Shown: piece by piece, positions 18,474 through 31,709 of the stretch
Layout of the letters: every line of letters begins with the position of its first letter
Numbering within the stretch: position 1 is the first letter of the stretch
Assembly: GCF_018069875.1 (NCBI RefSeq)
Contig: NZ_JAGQDF010000007.1
Location: forward strand, 124,001-188,000
Source of the DNA: Ideonella alba
Lineage (GTDB): Bacteria; Pseudomonadota; Gammaproteobacteria; Burkholderiales; Burkholderiaceae_C
DNA: 64,000 bases
Direction: 5' to 3'
The notes under the pieces: generated by a model
Seen by the model: the letters and a program-made list of their open reading frames with translations, nothing else
What the model was told of the DNA's origin: nothing
The model's database searches: none
Translations under genes and position numbers: made by a program

Positions 18474-19354
18474 CAGCCTGCCTTGAACAGCCCTTCCGGC
18501 TTCCACAACAACATCACCGCCATCAGCAGGTACACCGAGACACCGGCAATGCCCGGCACCAGCACCTTGCCGAAGGTGTCGACAAAGCCCACCAGCAGCG
18601 CCGCGATCAGCGCGCCCTTGATCGAGCCGATACCGCCGATCACCACCACCACGAAGCAGATGATCAGCACGCTCGAGCCCATGCCCGGGTAGACCGAGGA
18701 CACCGGCGCCGCGATCATCCCGGCCAGCGCCGCCAGCGCCACGCCCACCGCAAACACCACGCGGTACAGCAGCCGGATGTCCACACCCATGGCCCGCACC
18801 ATGTCGCGGTTGCTGGCACCGGCGCGGATGCGCATGCCCAGCCGCGTGCGCGCCAGCACCGCCCACATCGCCAGCGCCACCGCCACGCACACCGCCGAGA
18901 TGAACAGGCGATAGACCGGGTAGGTCATCACCTCGCCCAGCGGAATGCTGCCCGACAGCCAGGCCGGCGGCTGCACGCCGTGCACGTCATCGCCCACGAT
19001 GATCGAGCGCAGTTCCTCGAACACCAGGATCAGGCCGTAGGTCATCAGCACCTGCTGCAGGTGCTCGCGCTCGTACAGGTAGCTGATGAACACCCACTCC
19101 AGCACGTAACCCAGCAGCACCGACAGCACGATGCCCACCGCCATCACCGTGAAGAAACCGCCGCCCAGCCACTGCTCCACCGCCGGCGCCAGCGCATAGG
19201 CCATGTAGGCGCCGATCATGTAGAAGCTGCCATGCGCCAGGTTGATGACGCCCATGATCCCGAAGATCAGCGTCAGCCCCGAGGCCACCAGGAACAGCAG
19301 CAGCCCGTACTGCACCGCATTCAGGCACTGGATGAGAAAAGTGGCGAGATCCAC
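18473..19354 (-). CDS. Branched-chain-type ABC transporter permease (LivH-like)
   Basis: Second permease, 293 residues with about eight membrane helices and the LivH signature GVINLAHGSFYMIGAYMAY near the N-terminus. The ATPase-contact loop ARTRLGMRIRAGASNRDMV is visible. The start is GTG 19354; no ATG is in frame nearby and the ribosome site is weak. It begins 146 bases after the binding-protein gene, with an RNA hairpin in between. Confidence 0.92.
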   Translation of the reverse strand: MDLATFLIQCLNAVQYGLLLFLVASGLTLIFGIMGVINLAHGSFYMIGAYMAYALAPAVEQWLGGGFFTVMAVGIVLSVLLGYVLEWVFISYLYEREHLQQVLMTYGLILVFEELRSIIVGDDVHGVQPPAWLSGSIPLGEVMTYPVYRLFISAVCVAVALAMWAVLARTRLGMRIRAGASNRDMVRAMGVDIRLLYRVVFAVGVALAALAGMIAAPVSSVYPGMGSSVLIICFVVVVIGGIGSIKGALIAALLVGFVDTFGKVLVPGIAGVSVYLLMAVMLLWKPEGLFKAG

Positions 19355-19424
19355 AACAGTCCATCAAGGCGCCGCAACGCCGCAGAAGAAAAGGAGGCCG
19401 GAAGGCCGACGCCCCCTCAAGTCA

Positions 19425-19459
19425 CCACCGCGGATCCGGCTATGCCGGTCCGCTGGTGG
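19425..19459 (-). other. Intercistronic hairpin between binding-protein and permease genes
   Basis: An imperfect stem of about 14-15 bp (CCACC..GCGGA..CCGGC with GCCGG..TCCGC..GGTGG) around TAT, followed by no T-run. Position and shape fit an mRNA-stabilising or attenuating hairpin of the kind that makes ABC binding-protein transcripts more abundant than those of the permeases. That role is inferred, not shown. Confidence 0.5.
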
Positions 19460-19500
19460 AGCCCCCGCGGGGGGTGGCGAGCGCCAGCGAGCCTGGGGGC

Positions 19501-20667
19501 TCAGCCCTTACAGCCACGGGCCGGATCGGCCAGCGACTTGGAGGCAATGCCCACCACCTTGTTTTCCTTGCCCACCACCTGGCGCAGGTACATGTCCTGC
19601 ACCGGGTTGTGCGCCTTGCTCAGCGTGAAGGCGCCGCGCGGGCTGTCGATCTTGGCCTTTTCCACCGCAGCGGCGAACTCGGCCTTCTTGCTGACGTCGC
19701 CCTTCACCGCATTCAGGCCGATGCCCAGGATCTGCGCCGCGTCATAGCCCTGCACCGCGTACACGTCCGGCTGCAGCTTGTAGGTCTTGGCGTAGGCCAG
19801 GCGGAAGCTCTTGTCCTTGGCGTTGTCCAGGCTGTCGCCGTAGTGCAGCGCGGTGAACAGGCCATCGGCCGAGGCGCCCTGGGCCTCCAGCGTGCCATCG
19901 GTCAGGAAGCCCGAGCCGTACAGCGGGATGCTCTTCTTCAGGCCCGCCGCGTCGTAGTCCTTGACGAACTTGACCGCGCCGCCGCCGGCGAAGAAGGTGT
20001 AGACCGCGTCGGGCTTGATGGCGGCGATCTCGGTCAGCAGGGCCTGGAACTCGACGTTCGGGAAGGGCAGCGTCAGCTCCTTCACCACCGAGCCGCCGCC
20101 CTTCTCGAAGGCCTCCTTGAAGCCCTTGACCGATTCATCGCCGGCCGCGTACTTCCAGGTGATGGTCACGGCCTTCTTGATGCCCTTCTTGGCCATCACC
20201 TCGCCGGTGGCGTAGCCCGGCTGCCAGTTGCTGAACGAGGAACGGTAGATGTTGTTGCCGCACATCGGGCCGGTCACCGCGTCGGCGCCGGCATTGGGCA
20301 CGATCAGCAGCACGTTGTTGTCCTTGGCGGCCTTGGCCATGGCCATGGCCACACCCGAGTGCACGGTGCCGATCAGCACGTCCACGCCATCGCGCTTGAT
20401 CAGCTTGTTGACGTTCTCGGTGGCCTTGGCGGGATCCGATTCATCATCGACCTTGCTGAACTCGACCTCGCGGCCGCCGATCTTGCCGCCCTGCTCGGCC
20501 AGGTACAGCCGGAAGCCGTTCTCGATGGCCACGCCCAGCGCGGCGTAGGTGCCGGTGTAGGGCAGCATCAGGCCGACCTTGAGCTTGGCCCCCTGGGCCA
20601 TGGCCGAAGCCGAGGCCAGCAGGGCCGCGGCAGCGGCCAGGGCGGTCAGCGAGGTGCGAGCGTTCAT
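19501..20667 (-). CDS. ABC transporter substrate-binding protein (aromatic acid type, LivK-like)
   Basis: Periplasmic binding protein of the HAAT importer, 388 residues with signal peptide ending ASASAMA. The periplasmic-binding fold type I is evident (KVGLMLPYTGTYAALGVAIENGF, then VDVLIGTVHSGVAMAM). The gene is part of the benzoate operon and starts inside the hydrolase stop (ATGA) with an AGGAGA site. Relatives in aromatic-acid clusters bind benzoate-like ligands, so benzoate is the likely ligand here. This is an inference from context. Confidence 0.9.
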   Translation of the reverse strand: MNARTSLTALAAAAALLASASAMAQGAKLKVGLMLPYTGTYAALGVAIENGFRLYLAEQGGKIGGREVEFSKVDDESDPAKATENVNKLIKRDGVDVLIGTVHSGVAMAMAKAAKDNNVLLIVPNAGADAVTGPMCGNNIYRSSFSNWQPGYATGEVMAKKGIKKAVTITWKYAAGDESVKGFKEAFEKGGGSVVKELTLPFPNVEFQALLTEIAAIKPDAVYTFFAGGGAVKFVKDYDAAGLKKSIPLYGSGFLTDGTLEAQGASADGLFTALHYGDSLDNAKDKSFRLAYAKTYKLQPDVYAVQGYDAAQILGIGLNAVKGDVSKKAEFAAAVEKAKIDSPRGAFTLSKAHNPVQDMYLRQVVGKENKVVGIASKSLADPARGCKG

Positions 20668-21463
20668 GCGTGTGTCTCCTGGTGAAGCAAGGGGGCAAGA
20701 AAGGCCTGGCAGGCGCGGATCACCGGCTCAGGCTGGTCACGGTGCGGCGAATGCCCGCAACCGGGCAACTTGACCAGTTGCGTGGCCGGCAGTCCATTGG
20801 CGATTCCATCGATCTGGGCCATCGTGCCGTAGGGGTCGTCCTCCCCCTGGATGGCCAGCACGGGTGCCGTGATATTCTTTAGTTCTGAAGTAATTTGCCA
20901 CTGGGGAAAGTCCGGGGCCAGCCAGATGTCGTTCCAGCCGTAGAAGGCGGAATCGACGTCGTCGTGGTAGCGGGACAGCGGTGCACGCAGCCCGCCCTGC
21001 TCGTATTGCACGCGGGCCTCGCGGATGCTCTTCAGACCGAATTCCTCGACCAGGATGTGCGGCGCCATCACGATGCAGGCATTCACCCGCTGGGGTGCGT
21101 GGGCCGCATGCAACAGCGCGATCGAGCCGCCATCGCTGTGGCCCAGCAGCGCATAAGGGCCGCGCACACCCAGCGCGTCCAGCAGCGCCGGCAAGACCTG
21201 CTGCGCCTGGCGGTGCATGAAGTCCAGGCCCCAGTGCTCATCGGCCGCGCGCGGCGTGGAACGACCATAGCCGGGGCGCGAGTACACCAGCGCCCGCACG
21301 CCGCAGGCGCGCGCCAGCCGGTCCGGGAAGTCGCGCCACATCGACACCGAGCCCAGGCCCTCGTGCAGCACCACCAGCAGCGGCGCCGCGGGGTCGTCCA
21401 CCCCGACCCAGGTGTGTTCGATGTCGACCGGCCGTCCGGCCCAGTCGATGCGCACCCGCTGGG

Positions 21464-21467
<4 letters not shown>
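20664..21467 (-). CDS. Alpha/beta hydrolase of the box cluster
   Basis: Alpha/beta-hydrolase fold enzyme of 267 residues with oxyanion region VVLHEGLGSVSMW and nucleophile elbow GHSDGG (Ser). An acid appears in AIQGEDDPYG and the catalytic His in GCGHSPHRDQPE. Similar hydrolases occur in many box clusters, and a housekeeping role such as hydrolysing dead-end CoA thioesters has been suggested, but none is demonstrated here. It overlaps both the ligase and binding-protein genes by four bases, so it is firmly part of the operon. Confidence 0.85.
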
Positions 21468-23068
<1,601 letters not shown>

Positions 23069-23103
23069 GGCGTGTCTCCTGTCGCCGATCGTTCGGGTGC
23101 CGG

Positions 23104-24657
23104 TCAGAGCCGGGTGGCCGGACCCAGGGCCGCCAGCACCTCGGGGGCCGCCTGCAGCGCGCTGCGGCGGTGGTAGAAGTTCAGGGCCCGCAGGCCGCCC
23201 AGTTCCTCGCCGCCACCGGCGCGGCCGGGGCCGCCGTGCAGCGATTGCGGCATCACATTGCCGTGGCCGGTGTGCAGCCGCGCCACCGCAGGGGTGACGA
23301 TGTGCACACGGCCGTGCAGGTCGGCCAGCTCGGTGGCGCAGGCGGCCAGCGCCGCCGGGTCGTCGCCATAGAGCGAGCAGGCCAGCGAGCCGGCACCGCG
23401 GCGCACCAGGGCCTGGGCCTGGGCCAGGTCGTCGTAGGGCATCAGCGTGGCCACCGGGCCGAAGACCTCGGTGTCGTGCACCCGTGTGGCGGTGACGGGC
23501 TGCTCGCAGCCCAGCAGCACCGGTGCCACGCAGGCCGACTCCGGCCCGGCGCCAACCAGCGGCGTGGCGCGGCCATCGTGCAGCACCGTGGCTTCGCTCA
23601 GCAGCGTGACCAGGCCCTCTTCCACATGGCGCTTCTGTTCCTGGCTGACCAGCGCGCCCATGCGCACCGTCGCGTCACGCGGGTTGCCCACCACGGTCTT
23701 GCGCAGCTGGGCGGCGATCAGTTCGGCCGCCGCGGTGTACAGCGCACGCGGCACGAAGGCGCGGCGGATCGCGGTGCACTTCTGGCCCGACTTCACGGTC
23801 ATCTCGCGCGCCACCTCGCGGGCGAACAGCGACAACGCCTCGGAGCCCTCGGCCACCGGCAGCAGCAGCGCCGAGTTCAGGCTGTCGGCCTCGATGTTGA
23901 CGCGCACCGAGTGGCGCACCACGGCCGGGTGCGAGCGAATGACGGCGGCCGTCTCGGCCGAGCCGGTGAAGCTCAGCACATCCTCGCCCTGCAGCTGATC
24001 GAGCAGGCCGGCCGAGCTGCCGCAGACCACACTGAGCGCGCCCAGCGGCAGGATGCCCGCGGCCACCACATCAGCCACCATGCGCTGGGTCAGCCAGGCG
24101 GTGGCGGTGGCGGGCTTGACGATCACCGGCACCCCCGACAGCAGCGCCGGCGCCGCCTTCTCCCACAGGCCCCAGGCCGGGAAGTTGAAGGCGTTGATGA
24201 ACAGCGCCACGCCGCGGGTGGGGGTCATCACATGCTGCGACGCGAAGGCGTTGTCCTTGGCCAGCGCCACCGGCTCGCCGTCCAGCAGCAGCCGGGCCTC
24301 ACCGAGTTTGGCGCCCCAGCGGGCGTACTGGCCCAGGGTGTAGATCGCGCCGTCGATGTCCACCGCCGAGTCACTCTTCACGGTGCCCGAGTTGCGGGTG
24401 GCGATCTCGTCGTAGGCATCACGGTTCGCGACCAGCACCTCGCCGATGCGCGACAACAGCGCGGCGCGCTCACCGTAGCTGAGCGCCCGCAGCGCGGCAC
24501 CGCCCTGCTGGCGGGCGAAGGCAAAGGCCGCGCCCAGGTCCAGCCCGGCGCTGGACACCGTCACCAGCGCCTCGCCGGTGACCGGGTCGTGCAGCGTGGT
24601 GCCGGCGCCCTGGCCCGCCACCCATTGGCCGGCCACGAAGTTCTTCAGGGATTCCAT
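23104..24657 (-). CDS. boxD: 3,4-dehydroadipyl-CoA semialdehyde dehydrogenase BoxD
   Basis: NADP-dependent aldehyde dehydrogenase that oxidises 3,4-dehydroadipyl-CoA semialdehyde, the ring-opening product, to 3,4-dehydroadipyl-CoA. 517 residues from ATG 24657, in the long, PaaZ-N-like ALDH branch. Motifs are FINAFNFPAWGLWEKAAPAL, SFTGSAETA, the catalytic-Glu region NIEADSLNSALL and the Cys nucleophile in VKSGQKCTAIRR. It follows the DUF4863 gene by one base. Confidence 0.95.
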   Translation of the reverse strand: MESLKNFVAGQWVAGQGAGTTLHDPVTGEALVTVSSAGLDLGAAFAFARQQGGAALRALSYGERAALLSRIGEVLVANRDAYDEIATRNSGTVKSDSAVDIDGAIYTLGQYARWGAKLGEARLLLDGEPVALAKDNAFASQHVMTPTRGVALFINAFNFPAWGLWEKAAPALLSGVPVIVKPATATAWLTQRMVADVVAAGILPLGALSVVCGSSAGLLDQLQGEDVLSFTGSAETAAVIRSHPAVVRHSVRVNIEADSLNSALLLPVAEGSEALSLFAREVAREMTVKSGQKCTAIRRAFVPRALYTAAAELIAAQLRKTVVGNPRDATVRMGALVSQEQKRHVEEGLVTLLSEATVLHDGRATPLVGAGPESACVAPVLLGCEQPVTATRVHDTEVFGPVATLMPYDDLAQAQALVRRGAGSLACSLYGDDPAALAACATELADLHGRVHIVTPAVARLHTGHGNVMPQSLHGGPGRAGGGEELGGLRALNFYHRRSALQAAPEVLAALGPATRL

Positions 24658-24658
24658 C

Positions 24659-25129
24659 TCAGGCCTTGGTGAATTGGATCGCGCCCTCGGGCAGCAGGTA
24701 CAGCACGTAGGCGCGGCCACCGGTCACGGTGGGGCGGTGGGCACTGCCGGGCGGGTAGACCTTCCAACCGGCGGCCTGGCCGTCAAAGCGGGCGTCGCCG
24801 TCCAGCGGCATCACCAGGTCGATCTCGCCATTCGGGTGCACGTGGTGCGGGCCCACCACATCGCGCATGTCGACCACATCGACCGAAAAGCCATTCAGCG
24901 CCGGTGTCGGTTTGATCACCCGGCCGTAGCGGATGCCGCCGTGCTCGTGCGGGCAGATCCAGCCGGCGGCGTCACCGGCCCGGCAGGCCGCGACGATGGC
25001 TTCGAACAGCGGGCTGCCGGCCGGGTGGGTGCGGTTCAGTTCGGCGGCCAGCGCCTCATCCAGCGGGCGGCCGGCCAGCGAGGCGGTCAGCGGGGCGATC
25101 AGGTCCTGGAAGGTGTCGACAGTGCTCAT
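24659..25129 (-). CDS. DUF4863 family protein (hydroxylaminobenzoate lyase-like)
   Basis: 156-residue cupin-like protein of the DUF4863 family. Characterised members such as PnbB are 4-hydroxylaminobenzoate lyases of nitrobenzoate catabolism. Metal-ligand-like residues are visible in GPHHVHPNGEIDLVMP (His/His/Glu) and GSAHRPTV. It is the first gene of the minus-strand benzoate operon, directly under the BoxR-type operator. No nitroreductase gene is near, so its job in benzoate metabolism is open: perhaps handling of a CoA intermediate or a substituted benzoate. Confidence 0.8.
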   Translation of the reverse strand: MSTVDTFQDLIAPLTASLAGRPLDEALAAELNRTHPAGSPLFEAIVAACRAGDAAGWICPHEHGGIRYGRVIKPTPALNGFSVDVVDMRDVVGPHHVHPNGEIDLVMPLDGDARFDGQAAGWKVYPPGSAHRPTVTGGRAYVLYLLPEGAIQFTKA

Positions 25130-25195
25130 TCGGTGTCTCCTGGGCCTCGCTTCCCCGGGGGTTGCGAGGCTTGTGGAAATTTAGTGCATGTACGA

Positions 25196-25224
25196 AACTT
25201 ACCCGGCCGGAGCGGCCGCGTCAA
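25196..25224 (-). promoter_or_regulatory. Promoter of the minus-strand benzoate operon
   Basis: On the minus strand TTGACG (25224-25219), a 17-base spacer, then TAAGTT (25201-25196). It drives the DUF4863-boxD-bclA-transporter-pcaF operon. The BoxR-like site 25224-25237 abuts the -35, and a further TGCA at 25185-25188 sits near the expected start of transcription. Confidence 0.6.
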
Positions 25225-25237
25225 GCACTATATTGCA
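25224..25237. promoter_or_regulatory. BoxR-type operator, site 1
   Basis: AGCA-CTATAT-TGCA, one base off the TGCA-N6-TGCA pattern known for BzdR/BoxR operators. It lies in the boxR/DUF4863 divergent region and touches the -35 of the minus-strand operon, so it could control that operon and boxR itself. Confidence 0.55.
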
Positions 25238-25260
25238 TGCTTCGGGTAATCACTGAATCC

Positions 25261-26193
25261 ATGGACGACTTTGATCCGACTCTGGCCGACCCCCCCGCCA
25301 CCGAGCGCCCCAGCGACCCGCGCGACCCCTTCCTGACCGCGCTGGGCGAGCGCGTGCGCTCCTTGCGGGCGCGCCGCGGCCTGACCCGCAAGGCCTTGTC
25401 CCAACACTCTCAGGTGTCCGAGCGCCACCTGGCCAACCTGGAGCTGGGCGTGGGCAATGCCTCGGTGCTGGTGCTGCGCCAGGTCTGCCGCGCGCTGGAC
25501 TGCCCGCTGCCCGAACTGCTGGGCGACGAGACCAGCAGTTCACCCGAATGGGCGCTGATCCGCGACCTGCTGCGTGGCCGCAGCGAGGACGAGCTGCGCC
25601 GCGGCCGCATGGCGCTGACCGATCTGTATGGCCAGTCCGGCGCACCCGATGCACGTGCCCAGCGCATCGCGCTCATCGGCCTGCGCGGTGCGGGCAAGTC
25701 CACGCTGGGCCGCCTGCTGGCCGAGTCGCTGGACGCGCCCTTCGTCGAGCTGAACACCGAGATCGAGCGCGTCGGCGGCTGCAGCCTGCCGGAGATCCAC
25801 AACCTGCTGGGCTCGGCCGCCTACCGCCGCTACGAGCGCCGGGCCCTGGAAGAAACCATCCAGCTCTACCCGGACGCGGTGATCGCCACCCCTGGCGGCG
25901 TGGTCTCTGACCCGGCCAATTTCAACCTGCTGCTGGGCCACTGCGTCACCGTCTGGCTCAAGGCCACGCCCGAGGAACACATGGCCCGCGTGATGGCCCA
26001 GGGCGACCTGCGCCCGATGGCCGGCAACCGCGAGGCGATGGACGACCTCAAGCACATCCTGGCTGAGCGCACCCCCTTCTACAGCCAGGCCGATCTGCAA
26101 CTGGAAACCGGCGGCAAGCCGCTGGAGCAGGCTTTTGCCGAACTGCGCCGGCTGGTCGAGCCGATGCACCGGGCGGCTCAGGGTATGCACTAA
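25261..26193 (+). CDS. boxR: Transcriptional regulator BoxR (XRE HTH plus shikimate-kinase-like domain)
   Basis: Benzoyl-CoA-responsive repressor of box genes. From ATG 25261 it has 310 residues: an XRE helix-turn-helix (about 25-85, LTRKALSQHSQVSERHLANL), a linker, then a shikimate-kinase-like effector domain with P-loop GLRGAGKST (140-148). This architecture is specific to the BzdR/BoxR family, in which the second domain binds benzoyl-CoA. An in-frame ATG at 25237 would add eight residues but lies inside the operator. It is divergent from the DUF4863-boxD operon and upstream of boxC. Confidence 0.93.
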   Translation: MDDFDPTLADPPATERPSDPRDPFLTALGERVRSLRARRGLTRKALSQHSQVSERHLANLELGVGNASVLVLRQVCRALDCPLPELLGDETSSSPEWALIRDLLRGRSEDELRRGRMALTDLYGQSGAPDARAQRIALIGLRGAGKSTLGRLLAESLDAPFVELNTEIERVGGCSLPEIHNLLGSAAYRRYERRALEETIQLYPDAVIATPGGVVSDPANFNLLLGHCVTVWLKATPEEHMARVMAQGDLRPMAGNREAMDDLKHILAERTPFYSQADLQLETGGKPLEQAFAELRRLVEPMHRAAQGMH

Positions 26194-26199
26194 ACTGCA
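26186..26199. promoter_or_regulatory. BoxR-type operator, site 2
   Basis: Perfect TGCA-CTAAAC-TGCA. It overlaps the last codons of boxR and lies just upstream of the boxC -35 element. Confidence 0.65.
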
Positions 26200-26207
26200 G
26201 TTTTCGC

Positions 26208-26235
26208 TTGACAAGCGGATTTTCTGCACTATGAT
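26208..26235 (+). promoter_or_regulatory. Sigma-70 promoter of boxCBA
   Basis: Consensus TTGACA (26208-26213), 16-base spacer, then TATGAT (26230-26235, one base from consensus). Predicted start near 26242, giving a leader of about 60 bases to the boxC ATG. BoxR-like sites flank and overlap it, consistent with repression. Confidence 0.8.
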
Positions 26236-26238
26236 GCC
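26225..26238. promoter_or_regulatory. BoxR-type operator, site 3, over the boxC -10
   Basis: TGCA-CTATGA-TGCC, one base off TGCA-N6-TGCA, covering the -10 hexamer TATGAT. The same arrangement recurs at 46819-46832, where 12 of 14 bases are identical. Confidence 0.65.
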
Positions 26239-26251
26239 TATCCATGGTTGC

Positions 26252-26265
26252 TGCACGATCTTGCA
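26252..26265. promoter_or_regulatory. BoxR-type operator, site 4
   Basis: Perfect TGCA-CGATCT-TGCA downstream of the predicted boxC transcription start, in the leader. Confidence 0.6.
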
Positions 26266-26302
26266 TCAACCCCTCACCCACCGCCCCTGACCCGGAGACA
26301 CC

Positions 26303-27973
<1,671 letters not shown>

Positions 27974-28070
27974 GCCCCACAGCCCACTTTCGACGTTGGG
28001 CGGCGCGGTTCCGGGTGGAGCGCGCCGCCACCGAAACACCACTCCCCCGATCCCGGCACACGGAGACACC

Positions 28071-29498
<1,428 letters not shown>

Positions 29499-29622
29499 CG
29501 CCAGGCCGGACGCCCGCCGGGCGCCGTCCCCGGCCTCGGCGGGTTCGAGACGACGGGTTTCACCCGCGCCTCAACCCGCCGACTTGCTTCGATACTTCGT
29601 CCCTCACTCCGAGGCACATGCC

Positions 29623-30909
29623 ATGAACGCTCCGCTGCCCACGGTGCTCAAGCAGCACGTCATCGATCCCGAGATCTGCATCCGCTGCAACACCTGCGAA
29701 GCCACCTGCCCGGTCGGCGCGATCACGCACGACTCGCGCAACTACGTGATCGACGTGGCGACCTGCAACTGGTGCAACGCCTGCATCTCGCCCTGCCCCA
29801 CCGGCTCGATCGATAACTACCGCAGTGTGCCGGCCGGTCGGCCCTACACGCTGGAGGAACAGTTCAGCTGGGACGAGTTGCCGGCCGAACTGAGCCCCGA
29901 CCAGTTGCAGGCCGCGGTGGCCGAGTCCGGCGGTGACGTCAGCGCCCTGGCCGCCGAGCCTGCCGCGGCCCCCGCGGCAGATCCGAGCGGCGAGACCGCC
30001 TTCCGGAGCGCCGACTGGGGCGCCACGCTGCCGCCCTGGTCGGCCGCGCACGCCTACACCAACCTGTACGGTCCGAAGGCCGCGCAGAAGACGGTCACCG
30101 CCACGGTCACCGGCAACGTCCGCGTCACCGAGGTCGGCAAGGACTACGACACCCACCACATCGTGCTCGACTTCGGCGCCATGCCCTTCCCGGTGCTGGA
30201 AGGCCAGTCGATCGGCATCATCCCGCCCGGCACTGACGCCAGCGGCAAGCCCCACCATGCGCGCCAGTACTCGATCGCCAGCCCGCGCAACGGCGAGCGC
30301 CCGGGCTACAACAACCTCTCGCTGACCATCAAGCGGGTGCTGGAAGACCACGCCGGCAAGCCGGTGCGGGGTGTGGCCAGCAACTACATGTGCGACCTCC
30401 AGGTGGGCGACACGGTGCAGGTGATCGGCCCCTTCGGCACCAGCTTCCTGATGCCCAACCACCCGCGCTCGAACATCGTGATGATCTGCACCGGCACCGG
30501 CAGCGCGCCGATGCGGGCGATGACCGAGTGGCGCCGACGCCTGCGCGCCAGCGGAAAATTCGAGAGTGGCAAGCTGATGCTGTTCTTCGGTGCCCGCACC
30601 CAGGAAGAGCTGCCCTACTTCGGTCCGCTGCAGAACCTGCCCAAGGACTTCATCGACATCAACTTCGCGTTCTCGCGCACGGCCGGCGCCCCCAAGCGCT
30701 ACGTGCAGGACGCAATGCGCGAGCGCGCCGCCGACCTGGCGGCGCTGCTGCAGGACCCGAACACCTGCATCTATGTCTGCGGCCTGAAGTCGATGGAAGA
30801 AGGCGTGGTGCTGGCGCTGCGCGACGTGGCTCAGCAGGCCGGCCTGAGCTGGGACACGATCGGCGCTGCCCTCAAGACCGAAGGCCGCCTGCACCTCGAA
30901 ACATACTGA
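29623..30909 (+). CDS. boxA: Benzoyl-CoA 2,3-epoxidase, reductase subunit BoxA
   Basis: NADPH-dependent FAD reductase that supplies electrons to BoxB. 428 residues from ATG 29623. Two 4Fe-4S clusters sit at the N-terminus ([12 protein letters not shown], Cys19-29; [12 protein letters not shown], Cys48-58), then an Ala/Pro-rich linker. A ferredoxin-NADP reductase domain follows with FAD motif [12 protein letters not shown] and NADP motif [12 protein letters not shown]. Order boxC-boxB-boxA and size are standard. A 124-base gap precedes it with no clear promoter. Confidence 0.96.
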   Translation: MNAPLPTVLKQHVIDPEICIRCNTCEATCPVGAITHDSRNYVIDVATCNWCNACISPCPTGSIDNYRSVPAGRPYTLEEQFSWDELPAELSPDQLQAAVAESGGDVSALAAEPAAAPAADPSGETAFRSADWGATLPPWSAAHAYTNLYGPKAAQKTVTATVTGNVRVTEVGKDYDTHHIVLDFGAMPFPVLEGQSIGIIPPGTDASGKPHHARQYSIASPRNGERPGYNNLSLTIKRVLEDHAGKPVRGVASNYMCDLQVGDTVQVIGPFGTSFLMPNHPRSNIVMICTGTGSAPMRAMTEWRRRLRASGKFESGKLMLFFGARTQEELPYFGPLQNLPKDFIDINFAFSRTAGAPKRYVQDAMRERAADLAALLQDPNTCIYVCGLKSMEEGVVLALRDVAQQAGLSWDTIGAALKTEGRLHLETY

Positions 30910-30914
30910 CCCCG

Positions 30915-31709
30915 ATGAGCTACAGCACGCTGGATGTCACCGTCGCCCCCGTTGCCCGGGTGCGGATGAACCGCCCCCAGGTCTTCAACGCCTTTGACGA
31001 GGCGATGATCGGCGAGTTGGACCAGGCCTTCAGCGCCCTCACCGCCGACCCGTCGGTGCGGGTGATCGTGCTGGAGGGCGCCGGCAAGGCCTTCAGCGCC
31101 GGCGCCGACCTGCAGTGGATGCAGCGCGCCAGCACCGCCAGCATCGAGTGGAACGAGGCCGATGCGCGCCGTTTCGCCGGCATGCTGCACACGATCCACC
31201 GCTGCCCCAAGCCGACGATCGCGCGGGTGCACGGCGTGGCGCTGGGCGGCGGTGTAGGCCTGACCTGCGCCTGCGACATCGCCATCGCCAGCGAGGACGC
31301 CAAGTTCTCGGTCAGCGAAGCCAAGTTCGGCATCCTGCCCTCGGTCATCGGACCCTACCTGACCAACGCGGTCGGCAAGCGCCAGGCGCTGCGCCTGGCG
31401 CTGACCACGCAGCGCATCGGTGCTGCGGAAGCCCTGGCCATTGGCCTGGTCCAGCAGGTGGTGGCGGCCGATGCGCTGGACGCCACGGTGGACGCCACCG
31501 TGGCCGAACTGCTCAACGGCGGCCCGAATGCGCTGGCCGAGATCAAGGCCCTGTTCGCCCAGTTCGCGGTGGGCCCAATCAGCCCGGACGTGCGCGAACT
31601 GACCGCGCGTACCATCGCCCGCGTGCGCGGCACCGAGGAAGCCCGCGCCGGCTTCGCCGCCTTCCTCGCGAAACAACCTGCCCCCTGGGTTCCCAAGACG
31701 AATGACTGA
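30915..31709 (+). CDS. Enoyl-CoA hydratase/isomerase family protein
   Basis: Crotonase-fold protein of 264 residues, five bases after boxA. The oxyanion segments are GAGKAFSAGADLQWM and GVALGGGVGLTCACDIAIAS; a Glu follows in SEAKFGILPSVI, while the second usual acid is less clear. In this setting it probably hydrates or isomerises 3,4-dehydroadipyl-CoA or 2,3-dehydroadipyl-CoA to 3-hydroxyadipyl-CoA, bridging BoxD to the thiolase. A methylglutaconyl-CoA-hydratase-like activity is possible from sequence alone. Confidence 0.85.
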   Translation: MSYSTLDVTVAPVARVRMNRPQVFNAFDEAMIGELDQAFSALTADPSVRVIVLEGAGKAFSAGADLQWMQRASTASIEWNEADARRFAGMLHTIHRCPKPTIARVHGVALGGGVGLTCACDIAIASEDAKFSVSEAKFGILPSVIGPYLTNAVGKRQALRLALTTQRIGAAEALAIGLVQQVVAADALDATVDATVAELLNGGPNALAEIKALFAQFAVGPISPDVRELTARTIARVRGTEEARAGFAAFLAKQPAPWVPKTND

